Of a stretch of DNA of 37,090 nucleotides, positions 8,233 through 17,028 are shown in pieces (position 1 is the first letter of the stretch; each line of letters begins with the position of its first letter). The position numbers were made by a program, and so were the translations under genes. Source of the stretch: Clostridiales bacterium UBA3953 (lineage in GTDB: Bacteria; Bacillota; Clostridia; Oscillospirales; CAG-272); NCBI GenBank assembly GCA_002385415.1, contig DGDL01000096.1, positions 1-37,090 on the forward strand. The letters are read 5' to 3'. The notes beneath the pieces are model-generated. The model had not been told where the DNA came from and made no database searches. It was given only the letters and a program-made list of their open reading frames with translations.

Positions 8233-9212
8233 CTCTTGCCTTTATAGGGTGCGTCGGTGCGGCGCAATATCTCGGTTAAAATGTCGTCGGCTGTGAGACG
8301 CTCAAGCTTTGCCTCTTGCTTGAGCATCAGGCGATGTGCTATAGTATTGCGGAACACGGCGGCGACATCCTCGGGCAGCACATACATGCGGCGATGCATA
8401 AAGGCATAAGCCTGTGAAATGCGCATGAGAGCCAGCGACGCGCGCGGGCTTGCGCCGAGCGCAAGCTTTTCGTGGCGGCGAGTTGCCGAAACGAGCAGAA
8501 CTATATATTTGCTGACCTCCGCATCGATGTGAACATTTGAAACAACGGTGCGCAAAGTCTGTATAGCCTTAACTCCTGCCACCGGCCTTACCGAATCTAT
8601 GGGGTTTTCGGTGCGGCGGCTGTCTATAATGGCAATTTCCTCGTCGAGTGTCGGGTAACCCATTGAGATTTTCAGGCTGAAGCGGTCTATTTGCGCTTCG
8701 GGCAGGGGATAGGTGCCGACGAAGCCCGCCGGGTTTTGGGTTGCTATCACCATGAATGGGTCGGGTACATCATAGGTCACGCCGTCGACGGTGACGCGCG
8801 CTTCCTCCATTGCCTCGAGCAGGCTCGACTGTGTTTTGGGTGACGCGCGGTTAATCTCGTCGGCGAGCAGGATGTTGGTCATAACCAGACCTTCTTTAAA
8901 CTCAAACCGCTCGGTACGCCGGTTGTAAATGTTAAAGCCGGTAATATCCGATGCCATTACGTCCGGCGTAAACTGTGCGCGCCGGAATTTCAGTCCCGCT
9001 GCGCGCGCCAATGCTGCCGCGAGCGTAGTTTTGCCCACACCGGGCACGTCTTCGATAAGCACATGCCCACCGGCAAGCAGCGCTGTGACGAGCAGTATAA
9101 CCTCGGTGTGCTTGCCGACAACGACTTTCTCGATTTCACCTACAAGCGCTTCGGTCAAATCGTAAAGACGCTCAAGGTCTTCCTGTTTTAAAATACTGAC
9201 TTCCGAATCCAT
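8229..9212 (-). CDS. moxR: MoxR-family AAA+ ATPase
   Basis: 327 residues. Walker A is GVGKTTLA, preceded by the family's EDVPGVGKT context. Walker B and the following helix read LLADEINRASPKTQSSLLEAMEE; sensor 1 is ATQNP, then YPLPEAQIDRFSLK. The C-terminal lid domain is complete. MoxR ATPases act as chaperone-like partners of DUF58/vWA proteins, as the next gene suggests. It is the first gene of the long minus-strand operon, about 45 nt downstream of the predicted transcription start. Confidence 0.95.
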   Translation of the reverse strand: MDSEVSILKQEDLERLYDLTEALVGEIEKVVVGKHTEVILLVTALLAGGHVLIEDVPGVGKTTLAAALARAAGLKFRRAQFTPDVMASDITGFNIYNRRTERFEFKEGLVMTNILLADEINRASPKTQSSLLEAMEEARVTVDGVTYDVPDPFMVIATQNPAGFVGTYPLPEAQIDRFSLKISMGYPTLDEEIAIIDSRRTENPIDSVRPVAGVKAIQTLRTVVSNVHIDAEVSKYIVLLVSATRRHEKLALGASPRASLALMRISQAYAFMHRRMYVLPEDVAAVFRNTIAHRLMLKQEAKLERLTADDILTEILRRTDAPYKGKR

Positions 9213-9264
9213 CCGGTGGCTCCGCCTTTCAGTGTTTGTGAATATAATCGACTAATTATAACAT

Positions 9265-9293
9265 GGGGCACAAAAAATTACAACTATTATTTA
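9265..9293 (-). promoter_or_regulatory. SigA-type promoter of the moxR operon
   Basis: On the minus strand, TTGTAA (9288-9293), 17 nt, then TATAAT (9265-9270). The spacing is ideal and the -10 is consensus. It reads into moxR. Confidence 0.85.
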
Positions 9294-9339
9294 ATCGTTT
9301 TGCGATATTTTATAAATTGTCAGCCGGGGCAAAATAATG

Positions 9340-9368
9340 TTGTATCGGCGCGGTTTGTATGGTATACT
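9340..9368 (+). promoter_or_regulatory. SigA-type promoter of the flavoprotein/pyr operon
   Basis: TTGTAT (9340-9345), 17 nt, TATACT (9363-9368), about 60 nt before the first flavoprotein gene. The octamer GGTATACT over the -10 (9361-9368) is repeated exactly 20 bp downstream at 9381-9388, which could mark a repressor site or a second -10. Confidence 0.75.
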
Positions 9369-9430
9369 TACATATTGTGTGGTATACTAAATTTTGACGA
9401 ATGCTCTGCACAATGAGGTAAAAACAACCG

Positions 9431-10891
9431 ATGACTTACGACGTTTTGATTGTAGGCGGGGGCATCACCGGCTGCATGACAGCATATCGGCTGTCAGGCT
9501 ACCGGCTTCGCGTCGCGGTTGCCGAGGCGACGGGCGACGTGGCGATGGGCGCGACAAAAGCCAATTCCGCTATTGTCCATGCGGGCTATGACGCCGTACC
9601 CGGTACCCTGAAGGCAAAGTATAATGTCGCAGGCTGCGCAGAGATGCCGGAGCTTGCGCGCCTGCTGGACGTGCCGTATAATAATTGCGGTTCGCTGGTC
9701 TGTGCCTTCTCGGAAGACGATATGCCGGCACTGCGTGAGCTGCTCGAGCGCGGGGAGAAAAACGGCGTTCCGGGACTGGAGATAGTGTCCGGCGAGCGTG
9801 CTCGCGAGCTTGAGCCAGCGCTTTCGGAAGAAATTTATGCCGCGCTGTGGGCGCCGACAGCGGGCATAGTGTGCCCGTACGAGCTGTGCATTGCCGCCGG
9901 CGAGACGGCGGCGCGAAACGGCTGTGACTTTTACTTTAATTTCCCGGTCGAGCGCATAAGAGCTGCCGACGGGCATCTTGTCGCCGAATCGCGCGGGCGC
10001 GAGATTTCGGCGCGATTTGTCGTAAACGCCGCGGGTGCACACTCCGCGGAGCTGGCGGTCAAATCGGGCGACCTCGATTTTCCGGTCGAGATTATCCCTC
10101 GCCGCGGGGAATATGGACTGCTTGACAAAGGTAAAGGACCGAGAGTCAGGCGCGTGGTGTTCGCCTGCCCGACCGAGCGCGGAAAGGGAATACTCGTTTC
10201 ACCGACCGTCGACGGCAATGTTATAGTCGGGCCAAACGCGCACCGAGTGGAGTCGGCGGACGACACCTCCACAACCAGCGAAGGAATCGAAGAAGTTTTC
10301 GAGGGCGGACGCAGGCTTGTGCCCGGCGTTTCGCCGCGCGATATGATAACCTCGTTTGCCGGGGTGCGTGCGACGCCTTCAACAGGCGACTTTTATGTGC
10401 GGCCTTCGGAGCGCGTGTCGGGACTTTTGCACCTTGTCGGCATAGAGTCGCCGGGGCTTGCCGCGTCGCCGGCGCTGTCGCGCGCGGCCGTTGAACTGCT
10501 CGGCGAGATGGGGCTTCATCTTGAGGAGAACCCCGACGCGGTTATGGAGCGTCCGCCGGTAGTGCGCTTCAGGCTGCTGCGCGCAAGCGAAAAGAACGAG
10601 CTTATAAAGCGTGACCCCTCTTACGGCCGCATAGTCTGCCGCTGTGAGACTATAACAGAGGGCGAAATACTCGACGCCATTCGCCGCCCGCTCGGAGCAC
10701 GCGACATTGACATGGTCAAGCGCCGCGTGCGTGCCGGGATGGGGCGCTGCCAGGGCGGATTCTGCTCGCCGCGAGTGGCCGAGCTGCTGGCAAAAGAACT
10801 GGGCATATCTCTTGGAGAAGTAACAAAGAAAGGCTGCGGCTCGGAACTTGTGCCGCGCGACTGCGAAAGAGACGGTGAACTCATTGTCTGA
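9431..10891 (+). CDS. FAD-dependent oxidoreductase, GlpA/LhgO-like, with C-terminal [2Fe-2S] domain
   Basis: 486 residues. The N-terminal FAD-binding motif is VLIVGGGITGC. The body (about residues 1-370) follows the DAO-type fold of anaerobic glycerol-3-phosphate dehydrogenase subunit A and L-2-hydroxyglutarate oxidase (GATKANSAIVHAGYD is typical). The C-terminal part (about 395-460) is a BFD-like [2Fe-2S] domain with Cys pairs CRCE and GRCQGGFC. The likely role is oxidation of a hydroxy-acid or glycerol phosphate, with electrons passed to the partner flavoprotein encoded next. There is no glpK or glpF nearby, so the substrate is open. It is first in the plus-strand operon. Confidence 0.85.
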   Translation: MTYDVLIVGGGITGCMTAYRLSGYRLRVAVAEATGDVAMGATKANSAIVHAGYDAVPGTLKAKYNVAGCAEMPELARLLDVPYNNCGSLVCAFSEDDMPALRELLERGEKNGVPGLEIVSGERARELEPALSEEIYAALWAPTAGIVCPYELCIAAGETAARNGCDFYFNFPVERIRAADGHLVAESRGREISARFVVNAAGAHSAELAVKSGDLDFPVEIIPRRGEYGLLDKGKGPRVRRVVFACPTERGKGILVSPTVDGNVIVGPNAHRVESADDTSTTSEGIEEVFEGGRRLVPGVSPRDMITSFAGVRATPSTGDFYVRPSERVSGLLHLVGIESPGLAASPALSRAAVELLGEMGLHLEENPDAVMERPPVVRFRLLRASEKNELIKRDPSYGRIVCRCETITEGEILDAIRRPLGARDIDMVKRRVRAGMGRCQGGFCSPRVAELLAKELGISLGEVTKKGCGSELVPRDCERDGELIV

Positions 10892-12182
10892 CATACCTTC
10901 GATAACCAAAAAAATCATAGTTATTGGCGGTGGGCCTGCAGGACTTGCCGCGGCGCTCGAAGCAAGCCGCACGGGTATAGAGCCGGGTGAGATTCTTATA
11001 ATTGAGCGCGATAAAGAGCTTGGCGGGATTTTAAATCAATGCATACACGCGGGATTCGGGCTTCACTTTTTCGGCGAAGAACTTACCGGTCCCGAATATT
11101 CGGGGCGTTTCATAGAGATGGTCAATGAGGCGGGCATCGAGTATCTGACAGGCGCGATGGCGCTTGGCGTGTCCGCCGACCGCGAGGTGACATTCGTTTC
11201 CCCCGAAACGGGGTATGTTAAGGCGCAGGCTGGCGCAGTTGTGCTGGCGATGGGCTGCCGCGAGCGCACTCGGGGCGCAATAGGCATACCGGGCACGCGG
11301 CCGCAGGGCGTGTTTACGGCGGGAACTGCACAGCGCTATGTCAACATGGAGGGGATACTTCCCGGCAAACGCGTTGTAATTTTGGGTTCGGGCGACATCG
11401 GCCTTATAATGGCGCGCAGAATGACGCTCGAAGGCGCCAAAGTACTGTGCGTGTGCGAGATAATGCCGCACTCGAGCGGACTTGCGCGCAATATTGCGCA
11501 GTGTCTTGACGATTTCGGAATACCGCTTTACCTTTCGCATACCGTGACTGAAATCCGCGGCAATAGCCGTGTCGAGGGCGTCGTAATCTCTCGCGTCGAC
11601 GAGAGCCGAAAGCCCATCCCCGGCACCGAAAAGTATGTAGAGTGCGACACGCTGCTGCTTTCGGTCGGGCTGATACCCGAAAACGAGCTGTCGCGTACCG
11701 CGGGAGTGCAGCTTGACGATGTGACGGGCGGGCCGGTCGTCGACCAGTATCTGCAGACAAGTATCCCGGGCGTTTTCGCGTGCGGGAACGTGCTTCAGGT
11801 GCACGACCTTGTCGATTATGTAACGCGCGAGTCGTTTTCTGCGGGCAGGGCAGCGGCAAACTATGTGCTCGGCAACGCGAGTTTCTATGACGGTGCGCGC
11901 GTTATACCGGCTGTGCCGGGCGAGGGAGTGCGCTATATAGTGCCCCAGCGCATAGTAATCCCCGAAAGCGAGCCGGTCGGCGAAGTGCATCTGTTTTTCA
12001 GGTCGACCGCCACATTCCGAGACGTGAGAGTTTTGGTTTCGGCGGGCGGAAACACGCTGCGCGCCCTAAAGCGCAGGGTCGTCACGCCGGGCGAGATGGA
12101 AAACTGCATAATCACCGCCGAGCTTTCCGAAAAGCTGCGGGACGGCGCGACCGAACTGCGGGTCGACATTGTAAGCGAGTAA
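10848..12182 (+). CDS. NAD(P)/FAD-dependent oxidoreductase, partner of the GlpA-like protein
   Basis: Up to 444 residues. The FAD motif is IIVIGGGPAGLAAALEAS, the family hallmark is GGILNQCIHAGFGLHF, and a second Rossmann motif (VVILGSGDIGLIMARR) binds NAD(P). A GD-box-like stretch (PGVFACGNVLQVHDLVD) follows, then a small C-terminal beta domain. In clostridia and Thermotoga this protein usually sits next to a GlpA-like flavoprotein, as here. The ATG at 10848 overlaps the previous gene by 44 nt; GTG at 10875 or TTG at 10884 are plausible later starts because the conserved core begins only at about residue 23. The DUF1667 protein that often follows is absent. Confidence 0.85.
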   Translation: MCRATAKETVNSLSDIPSITKKIIVIGGGPAGLAAALEASRTGIEPGEILIIERDKELGGILNQCIHAGFGLHFFGEELTGPEYSGRFIEMVNEAGIEYLTGAMALGVSADREVTFVSPETGYVKAQAGAVVLAMGCRERTRGAIGIPGTRPQGVFTAGTAQRYVNMEGILPGKRVVILGSGDIGLIMARRMTLEGAKVLCVCEIMPHSSGLARNIAQCLDDFGIPLYLSHTVTEIRGNSRVEGVVISRVDESRKPIPGTEKYVECDTLLLSVGLIPENELSRTAGVQLDDVTGGPVVDQYLQTSIPGVFACGNVLQVHDLVDYVTRESFSAGRAAANYVLGNASFYDGARVIPAVPGEGVRYIVPQRIVIPESEPVGEVHLFFRSTATFRDVRVLVSAGGNTLRALKRRVVTPGEMENCIITAELSEKLRDGATELRVDIVSE

Positions 12183-12229
12183 TGCAGCAGGCAGGCTTGC
12201 TAAGCACATTTAACGGAGAAAACATATAA

Positions 12230-13519
12230 ATGCCCAATTATACGCTTATCAAAAACACGCATATTGTTGACACCGAGGCGCGGACGGCAGAGCTCGGCTC
12301 GATATTGATGCGTCGTGGCAACGGAGGCAAACCGGGCGGCATCGAGGCGGTGTGGTACGGTACAGGATTGCCTGACAGGCTGCCCGAAGGCTGTGAGGTA
12401 TACGACGCGCGAGGTGCGCTGTCCATGCCGGCGTTTATAGACATGCACTGCCATCTGCGCGAGCCGGGCGAAGAGGAGAAAGAGACAATCTACACGGGTA
12501 CGGCGGCGGCTGTGGCGGGCGGATTCGGCACTGTGGTGGCGATGCCAAACACCAAACCGCCGATAGACAGCGTGGAGCGGCTACGCTGGGTAATCGACAG
12601 GGCGCGCGTATGGGGACTGTGCGAGGTATTGCCGACCGCGGCTATAACGGTCGGGCAGCAGGGTCGTGAGCTTTGCGACTTTGACGCTTTGCACGAAGCG
12701 GGTGCAGTCGCGTTTACGGACGACGGAATGCCGGTCTCCGATGCAGGACTTATGCGCGAGGCAATGAAGCGCTGTGCAAAAGGCGGGTATCTCATTATCT
12801 CACACTGTGAGGAGCTTTCGCTTTCGGCCGGCGGCGTGATGAATGAAGGACGCACCGCAGCGGCGCTCGGCGTGAAGGGCATACCAAACTCGGCAGAGGA
12901 TGTGGCAATCGCGCGCGATCTGTTGCTCGCGGAGGAGACGGGCTGCCGGCTGCATATTGCGCACGTAAGCACGGCGGGCGGCATGAGAATGATTCGCGAT
13001 GCCAAAGCGCGCGGCGTGAATGTTACAGTCGAAACCTGCCCGCACTATTTCTCTCTTTGTGACGAGGACGTGATGTTCTACGGCGGGAATGCCAAAATGA
13101 ACCCGTCGCTGCGCTCGCGGGCCGACGTTGAGGCGGTTATAGAGGCGATTGTAGACGGCACTGTGGACTGCATTTCGACCGACCACGCACCCCACACCGA
13201 AAAGCAGAAGACAGGCCCGCTTGCTGAGGTCAATAACGGCATAATAGGGCTGCAGACCGCATTTGCCGCGGCGGTGACATATCTTGTTATGCCCGGTCAT
13301 ATCGATATTTTCAGGCTTTGCGAGCTGCTTTGCACCGGGCCGGCGAAAATACTCGGCCGCAAAATCGAAATCAAGCCCGGCGCGAAAAACGGCATTGCGG
13401 TGACAAACCCAAACCGCGAAATTGTGGTAAGCCGCAGCATGCTCAAAAGCAAGTCATGCAACACGCCGTTTATAGGGCTGTCGCTTTACGGTGCCGTCGA
13501 GCGTGTGTTTTTACCGTAA
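12230..13519 (+). CDS. pyrC: Dihydroorotase
   Basis: 429 residues, class I dihydroorotase (carbamoyl-aspartate to dihydroorotate, pyrimidine synthesis). Metal-binding and signature motifs are all present: DMHCHLREPG near residue 70, then KETIYTGTAAAVAGGFGTVV with AMPNTKP, ISHCEE, HIAHVSTA, and STDHAPH with the catalytic Asp. The length is normal. It lies 47 nt after the flavoprotein pair without an obvious promoter of its own and 22 nt ahead of pyrF, so it is probably co-transcribed with both. GGAG(AAAA) about 11 nt upstream supports the start. Confidence 0.96.
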   Translation: MPNYTLIKNTHIVDTEARTAELGSILMRRGNGGKPGGIEAVWYGTGLPDRLPEGCEVYDARGALSMPAFIDMHCHLREPGEEEKETIYTGTAAAVAGGFGTVVAMPNTKPPIDSVERLRWVIDRARVWGLCEVLPTAAITVGQQGRELCDFDALHEAGAVAFTDDGMPVSDAGLMREAMKRCAKGGYLIISHCEELSLSAGGVMNEGRTAAALGVKGIPNSAEDVAIARDLLLAEETGCRLHIAHVSTAGGMRMIRDAKARGVNVTVETCPHYFSLCDEDVMFYGGNAKMNPSLRSRADVEAVIEAIVDGTVDCISTDHAPHTEKQKTGPLAEVNNGIIGLQTAFAAAVTYLVMPGHIDIFRLCELLCTGPAKILGRKIEIKPGAKNGIAVTNPNREIVVSRSMLKSKSCNTPFIGLSLYGAVERVFLP

Positions 13520-13541
13520 GAATGTATTTCCGGAGGTTTCG

Positions 13542-14399
13542 ATGTCGTTTTCTCTTTTGGCGGAGCTTATCCGCAAGAAAAACAACCCAACCGTAATGGG
13601 ATTGGACCCTAAACTCGAATACATACCCCCTCACATACGGGAAGGACGAGGTGTGGGGGAGGCGCTGTTCGAGTACAACCGCGCGCTGATAGACGCGGCA
13701 GCCGACCTTATCCCGGCAGTAAAGCCGCAGTCGGCCTTCTATGAGATGTACGGGCTGCAGGGACTGCAGGCACTGGACAAAACCATAAGATACGCGAAAT
13801 CGGCGGGGCTTTATGTTATCCTTGACGTCAAGCGCGGCGATATAGGCTCGACCGCCGAGGCTTATGCCGAGGCATTTTTCGGAAGCGATTCGGCCGGAGC
13901 CGACTGTGTGACGGTAAACCCGTATCTCGGCAGCGACGGTGTGCTCCCGTTTATAAAAGCCGCCGAAAAGTATGACAAAGCGGTGTTTGCGCTGGTCAAA
14001 ACCTCGAATCCCTCGTCGGGCGAGCTTCAGGACATAGACTGCGGGGGCGAGCCGCTTTACATGCGTGTCGCGAAACTTACGGCTAAGTGGAACAGCACAG
14101 GCCGCTGTGGTATAGTAGCCGGTGCGACGTACCCGGCGCAGCTTGCCGAGCTGCGGCGCGAGTTGCCAAGTTCGTTCTTTCTCGTGCCGGGCTACGGCGC
14201 GCAGGGCGGCAAAGCAAAGGACGTGGCGCTTGCATGTGACGAGTCGGGCGGCAGGGTTATCGTAAACTCCTCGCGCGGCCTAATCTGCGCGTGGATGGCG
14301 GACGGCGGCGACGGGCGTGACTTTGCAGACCGCACGCGAGCCGCGGTTATAGCGATGCGCGACGATTTGAATTCCGCTATAAAAAACAAAGCAAATTAA
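13542..14399 (+). CDS. pyrF: Orotidine 5'-phosphate decarboxylase
   Basis: 285 residues from ATG 13542, which has a clear CGGAGG 6 nt upstream; an earlier in-frame start at 13491 would overlap pyrC and has no such site. The enzyme converts OMP to UMP. The active-site motif is LDVKRGDIGSTA, with the longer chain typical of the subfamily-2 enzymes (about 270-310 residues). The phosphate-binding end is VIVNSSRGLI. pyrK, pyrD, pyrE, carA and carB are not in the window. Confidence 0.95.
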   Translation: MSFSLLAELIRKKNNPTVMGLDPKLEYIPPHIREGRGVGEALFEYNRALIDAAADLIPAVKPQSAFYEMYGLQGLQALDKTIRYAKSAGLYVILDVKRGDIGSTAEAYAEAFFGSDSAGADCVTVNPYLGSDGVLPFIKAAEKYDKAVFALVKTSNPSSGELQDIDCGGEPLYMRVAKLTAKWNSTGRCGIVAGATYPAQLAELRRELPSSFFLVPGYGAQGGKAKDVALACDESGGRVIVNSSRGLICAWMADGGDGRDFADRTRAAVIAMRDDLNSAIKNKAN

Positions 14400-14496
14400 A
14401 CTTTTCCGTTTCCTGTGTGCCATTTGGGCGGCTCTATACCAGATGCGAATATTGTGATGTGTGCACAAAAATAACAGTTGTTTTTTGACACAACCG

Positions 14497-14549
14497 AATT
14501 GTTAACAATTTTAAATTAACTTGAAATTAAAGCGTAATTGTTGTACAAT
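14497..14549 (+). promoter_or_regulatory. Promoter and palindrome upstream of the EF-G paralogue
   Basis: TTGAAA (14521-14526), 17 nt, TACAAT (14544-14549) forms a good SigA promoter. A perfect 14-bp palindrome, AATTGTTAACAATT (14497-14510), sits just upstream, and TTGTACAA (14541-14548) is a second small palindrome over the -10. An extra TTGACA at 14485-14490 has no good partner. The rest of the 272-nt gap (14400-14671) shows nothing gene-like. Confidence 0.7.
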
Positions 14550-14671
14550 ATTGCTATTAGCACGTTCGCGTATTGCATTTGTTTCCGCCCGATTTATGCA
14601 AATTATGGCTGTGGCGGACAGCATAAGTAATGGGTTATTATCAGGCAGGATAAGGAGAAATAAAGGCAGAA

Positions 14672-16747
14672 ATGAAAAAGTTCACGACTGACAACATCAG
14701 AAACGTTTGCCTGCTCGGACACAGCGGTTCGGGCAAAACCTCGCTGGCGGAAGCGGCACTTTTTGTCACCAAAGCTATTGACCGCATGGGTAAGCCCACT
14801 GACGGCACGACCGTCTCCGACTATGACCCGGAGGAAATAAAGCGCGGTTTTTCGCTTTACGCCGCTTTAGCGCCGGTGATATGGAAAAACAAGAAAATCA
14901 ACTTTATCGATACACCCGGCTACTTCGACTTCGTTGGTGAGGTATATCAGGCGGTCAGAGTTGCCGACAGCGCGATTATAACCGTCGATGCCAAATCGGG
15001 CGTCGAGGTCGGCACCGAGCTGGCATGGGACTATGCCTCTGATGCGGGAATACCGAGGGCGTTTTTCATAAACAAATCAGACGATCCCGAAGCCAACTTC
15101 TCGAATGTGCTTGACGAGCTTAAAGAGACCTTCGGCATCTCGGTTTGCCCGCTTATCGTTCCGATGACAGCGGATCGCACGACAAAGGGATTTATCAATC
15201 TTGCGTCGCGCAAAGCCTATACATTCGAGAAAAACGGCAGCTATACCGAAGGCGACATACCGGCAGAGTTTGAAAGCGAGGCCGAAGAGCTGCGCGCGAT
15301 GCTGGTTGAAGCTGTCGCCGAAAACAGCGAAGAGCTGATGGAAAAGTTCTTTGCCGACGAGGAAATCTCCGAGCAGGAGATTATAGACGCCCTCCGTATG
15401 GGCATCAAGAGCGCTTCTGCGGCGCCGGTCATTTGCGGCTCGGCGACCAACGTTTGGTGCATCGAGCAGCTGCTTGATATAATCTCCGAGACCTTCCCGT
15501 CGTTCTTGGATCGCGGCAACGAAAAGATCGAAAAAGACGGCGAGACAGAAGAAATTGCTATCAAAGAAGACGGCGAAACCTCCATTTTCGTTTTCAAGAC
15601 GATAGCAGACCCGTTTGTTGGCAAGATGTCGTTCTTCAAGGTCATGAACGGCACCCTCACAAACGAAATGACGCTGCGCAATGTAATAACCGGTTCGAAC
15701 GAGAAATTCGCACATATATACACAATGCTCGGCAAAAAGCAGACCGAGGTCGACTCGCTCTGCTGCGGCGATATAGGCGTCACCGCGAAACTTGCCAACA
15801 CGAACACCAACGATACGCTGACCGCGTCGTCTGCCGGCGTTGTATATGCAAAAATAGTTTATCCCGAGCCCTATCTTGCGATGGCCATCGCGCCCAAGTC
15901 AAAAGGCGACGAGGACAAAATCTCAACTGGTATCGCAAGGTTGCTTGAAGAGGACTATACCATCAAGTTTGAAAACAACACCGAGACCAAACAGCTTGTG
16001 GTATACGGTCTGGGCGATATACACCTTGACGTCTTTACCTCCAAGCTCAAATCGCGCTTTAATACCAGCGTAGAGCTTACAAAGCCCAAAATCGCTTACC
16101 GCGAGACCATCAAAAAGACTGTTGAAGCCGAAGGCAAACATAAGAAGCAGACCGGCGGACACGGTCAGTACGGTCATGTTAAGATTACCTTCAGCCCCGG
16201 CGAGGCAGAGGGTCTAACCTTTACCGAATCGGTCGTCGGCGGCGCGGTGCCGAAGGGATACTTCCCCGCGGTCGAAAAAGGACTGCAAGAGGCCATGCAG
16301 AAGGGTGTGCTTGCCGGGTTCCCGGTCGTACATCTTGCCGCGAACCTTTTTGACGGCAGCTATCACGAAGTCGACAGCTCCGAAATGGCCTTTAAGATTG
16401 CCGCAAGCCTTGCATACAAAGACGGGCTTACGCGTGCAAACCCCGTCTTGCTCGAGCCGGTCGGCGAGTTGAAGGTATATGTGCCCGATTCGCTTGTCGG
16501 CGACGTCATAGGCGACCTCAACAAGCGTCGCGGCAGAGTACTCGGCATGTCGGCTTATGAAGGCAAGAAAGGCTATCAGTTTGTCGAAGCTGAAGTTCCG
16601 AAGGCCGAAATGCTCGACTACCCGACCGTGCTCCGCGCTATGACACAGGGCAAGGGATGGTTCACATATAAATTTGTGAGATACGAAGAGTGCCCCGCCG
16701 CAGTGGCACAGAAAGTTATAGCCGAGGCTAAACAGGAAGAGGACTAA
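14672..16747 (+). CDS. Elongation factor G-like translational GTPase (second EF-G type)
   Basis: 691 residues, colinear with EF-G over all five domains. The GTPase motifs are G1 GHSGSGKTSLAEAAL, G3 DTPGYFDF and G4 NKSD. The first differs from the GH(V/I)DAGKTT of canonical EF-G and matches the paralogous EF-G group, which often has lost efficient translocation and may act in ribosome recycling or stress. Domain IV is recognisable (TGGHGQYGHVKITFSPG) and domain V is complete. It has its own promoter and terminator and no str-operon neighbours (rpsL, rpsG, tuf), which supports the paralogue call. AAGG about 9 nt before the ATG is the likely ribosome-binding site. Confidence 0.9.
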   Translation: MKKFTTDNIRNVCLLGHSGSGKTSLAEAALFVTKAIDRMGKPTDGTTVSDYDPEEIKRGFSLYAALAPVIWKNKKINFIDTPGYFDFVGEVYQAVRVADSAIITVDAKSGVEVGTELAWDYASDAGIPRAFFINKSDDPEANFSNVLDELKETFGISVCPLIVPMTADRTTKGFINLASRKAYTFEKNGSYTEGDIPAEFESEAEELRAMLVEAVAENSEELMEKFFADEEISEQEIIDALRMGIKSASAAPVICGSATNVWCIEQLLDIISETFPSFLDRGNEKIEKDGETEEIAIKEDGETSIFVFKTIADPFVGKMSFFKVMNGTLTNEMTLRNVITGSNEKFAHIYTMLGKKQTEVDSLCCGDIGVTAKLANTNTNDTLTASSAGVVYAKIVYPEPYLAMAIAPKSKGDEDKISTGIARLLEEDYTIKFENNTETKQLVVYGLGDIHLDVFTSKLKSRFNTSVELTKPKIAYRETIKKTVEAEGKHKKQTGGHGQYGHVKITFSPGEAEGLTFTESVVGGAVPKGYFPAVEKGLQEAMQKGVLAGFPVVHLAANLFDGSYHEVDSSEMAFKIAASLAYKDGLTRANPVLLEPVGELKVYVPDSLVGDVIGDLNKRRGRVLGMSAYEGKKGYQFVEAEVPKAEMLDYPTVLRAMTQGKGWFTYKFVRYEECPAAVAQKVIAEAKQEED

Positions 16748-16775
16748 GATTAGTTATTTTCATATAATATCGTAG

Positions 16776-16812
16776 AAAGAGCCGCCATGTACCAAAGTGG
16801 CGGCTCTTTTAG
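16776..16812 (+). terminator. Rho-independent terminator after the EF-G paralogue
   Basis: The 12-bp stem AAAGAGCCGCCA (16776-16787) / TGGCGGCTCTTT (16798-16809) has a 10-nt loop and is followed by T. Confidence 0.92.
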
Positions 16813-16954
16813 CCTACAGAGAGACGGGAATGTCGCTCAATGCCGGGCAAATGCTTTTCGGTTTGCGCCGGCGGCTGACAAGCAAAATTTTGGCTTTTCA
16901 TCTTGCAGCCGGCAACAAGATGCAAAAAATACCAAATTTATGACAATGCCCGAA

Positions 16955-16983
16955 TTGACAAAGCTTATGTATTATGATATAAT
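16955..16983 (+). promoter_or_regulatory. Perfect consensus SigA promoter of the lipoprotein gene
   Basis: TTGACA (16955-16960), 17 nt, TATAAT (16978-16983). Both hexamers and the spacing are exact consensus, 45 nt before the ATG. The rest of 16813-16954 holds only an imperfect GCCGG/CCGGC dyad (about 16868-16913). Confidence 0.93.
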
Positions 16984-17028
16984 CCGTCACAACCAAAGGC
17001 TGGAAAAGTTTTCCGGAGGACGCACGGA

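Noticed and set aside
11031..11990. Minus-strand open frame of 319 codons
   Set aside because: It is antisense to the NAD(P)/FAD oxidoreductase; its composition is rich in Arg, His and Ala without motifs.
14485..14513. TTGACA with ATTTTA as an extra promoter before the EF-G paralogue
   Set aside because: The -10 match is poor, and the TTGAAA-17-TACAAT promoter just downstream is much better.
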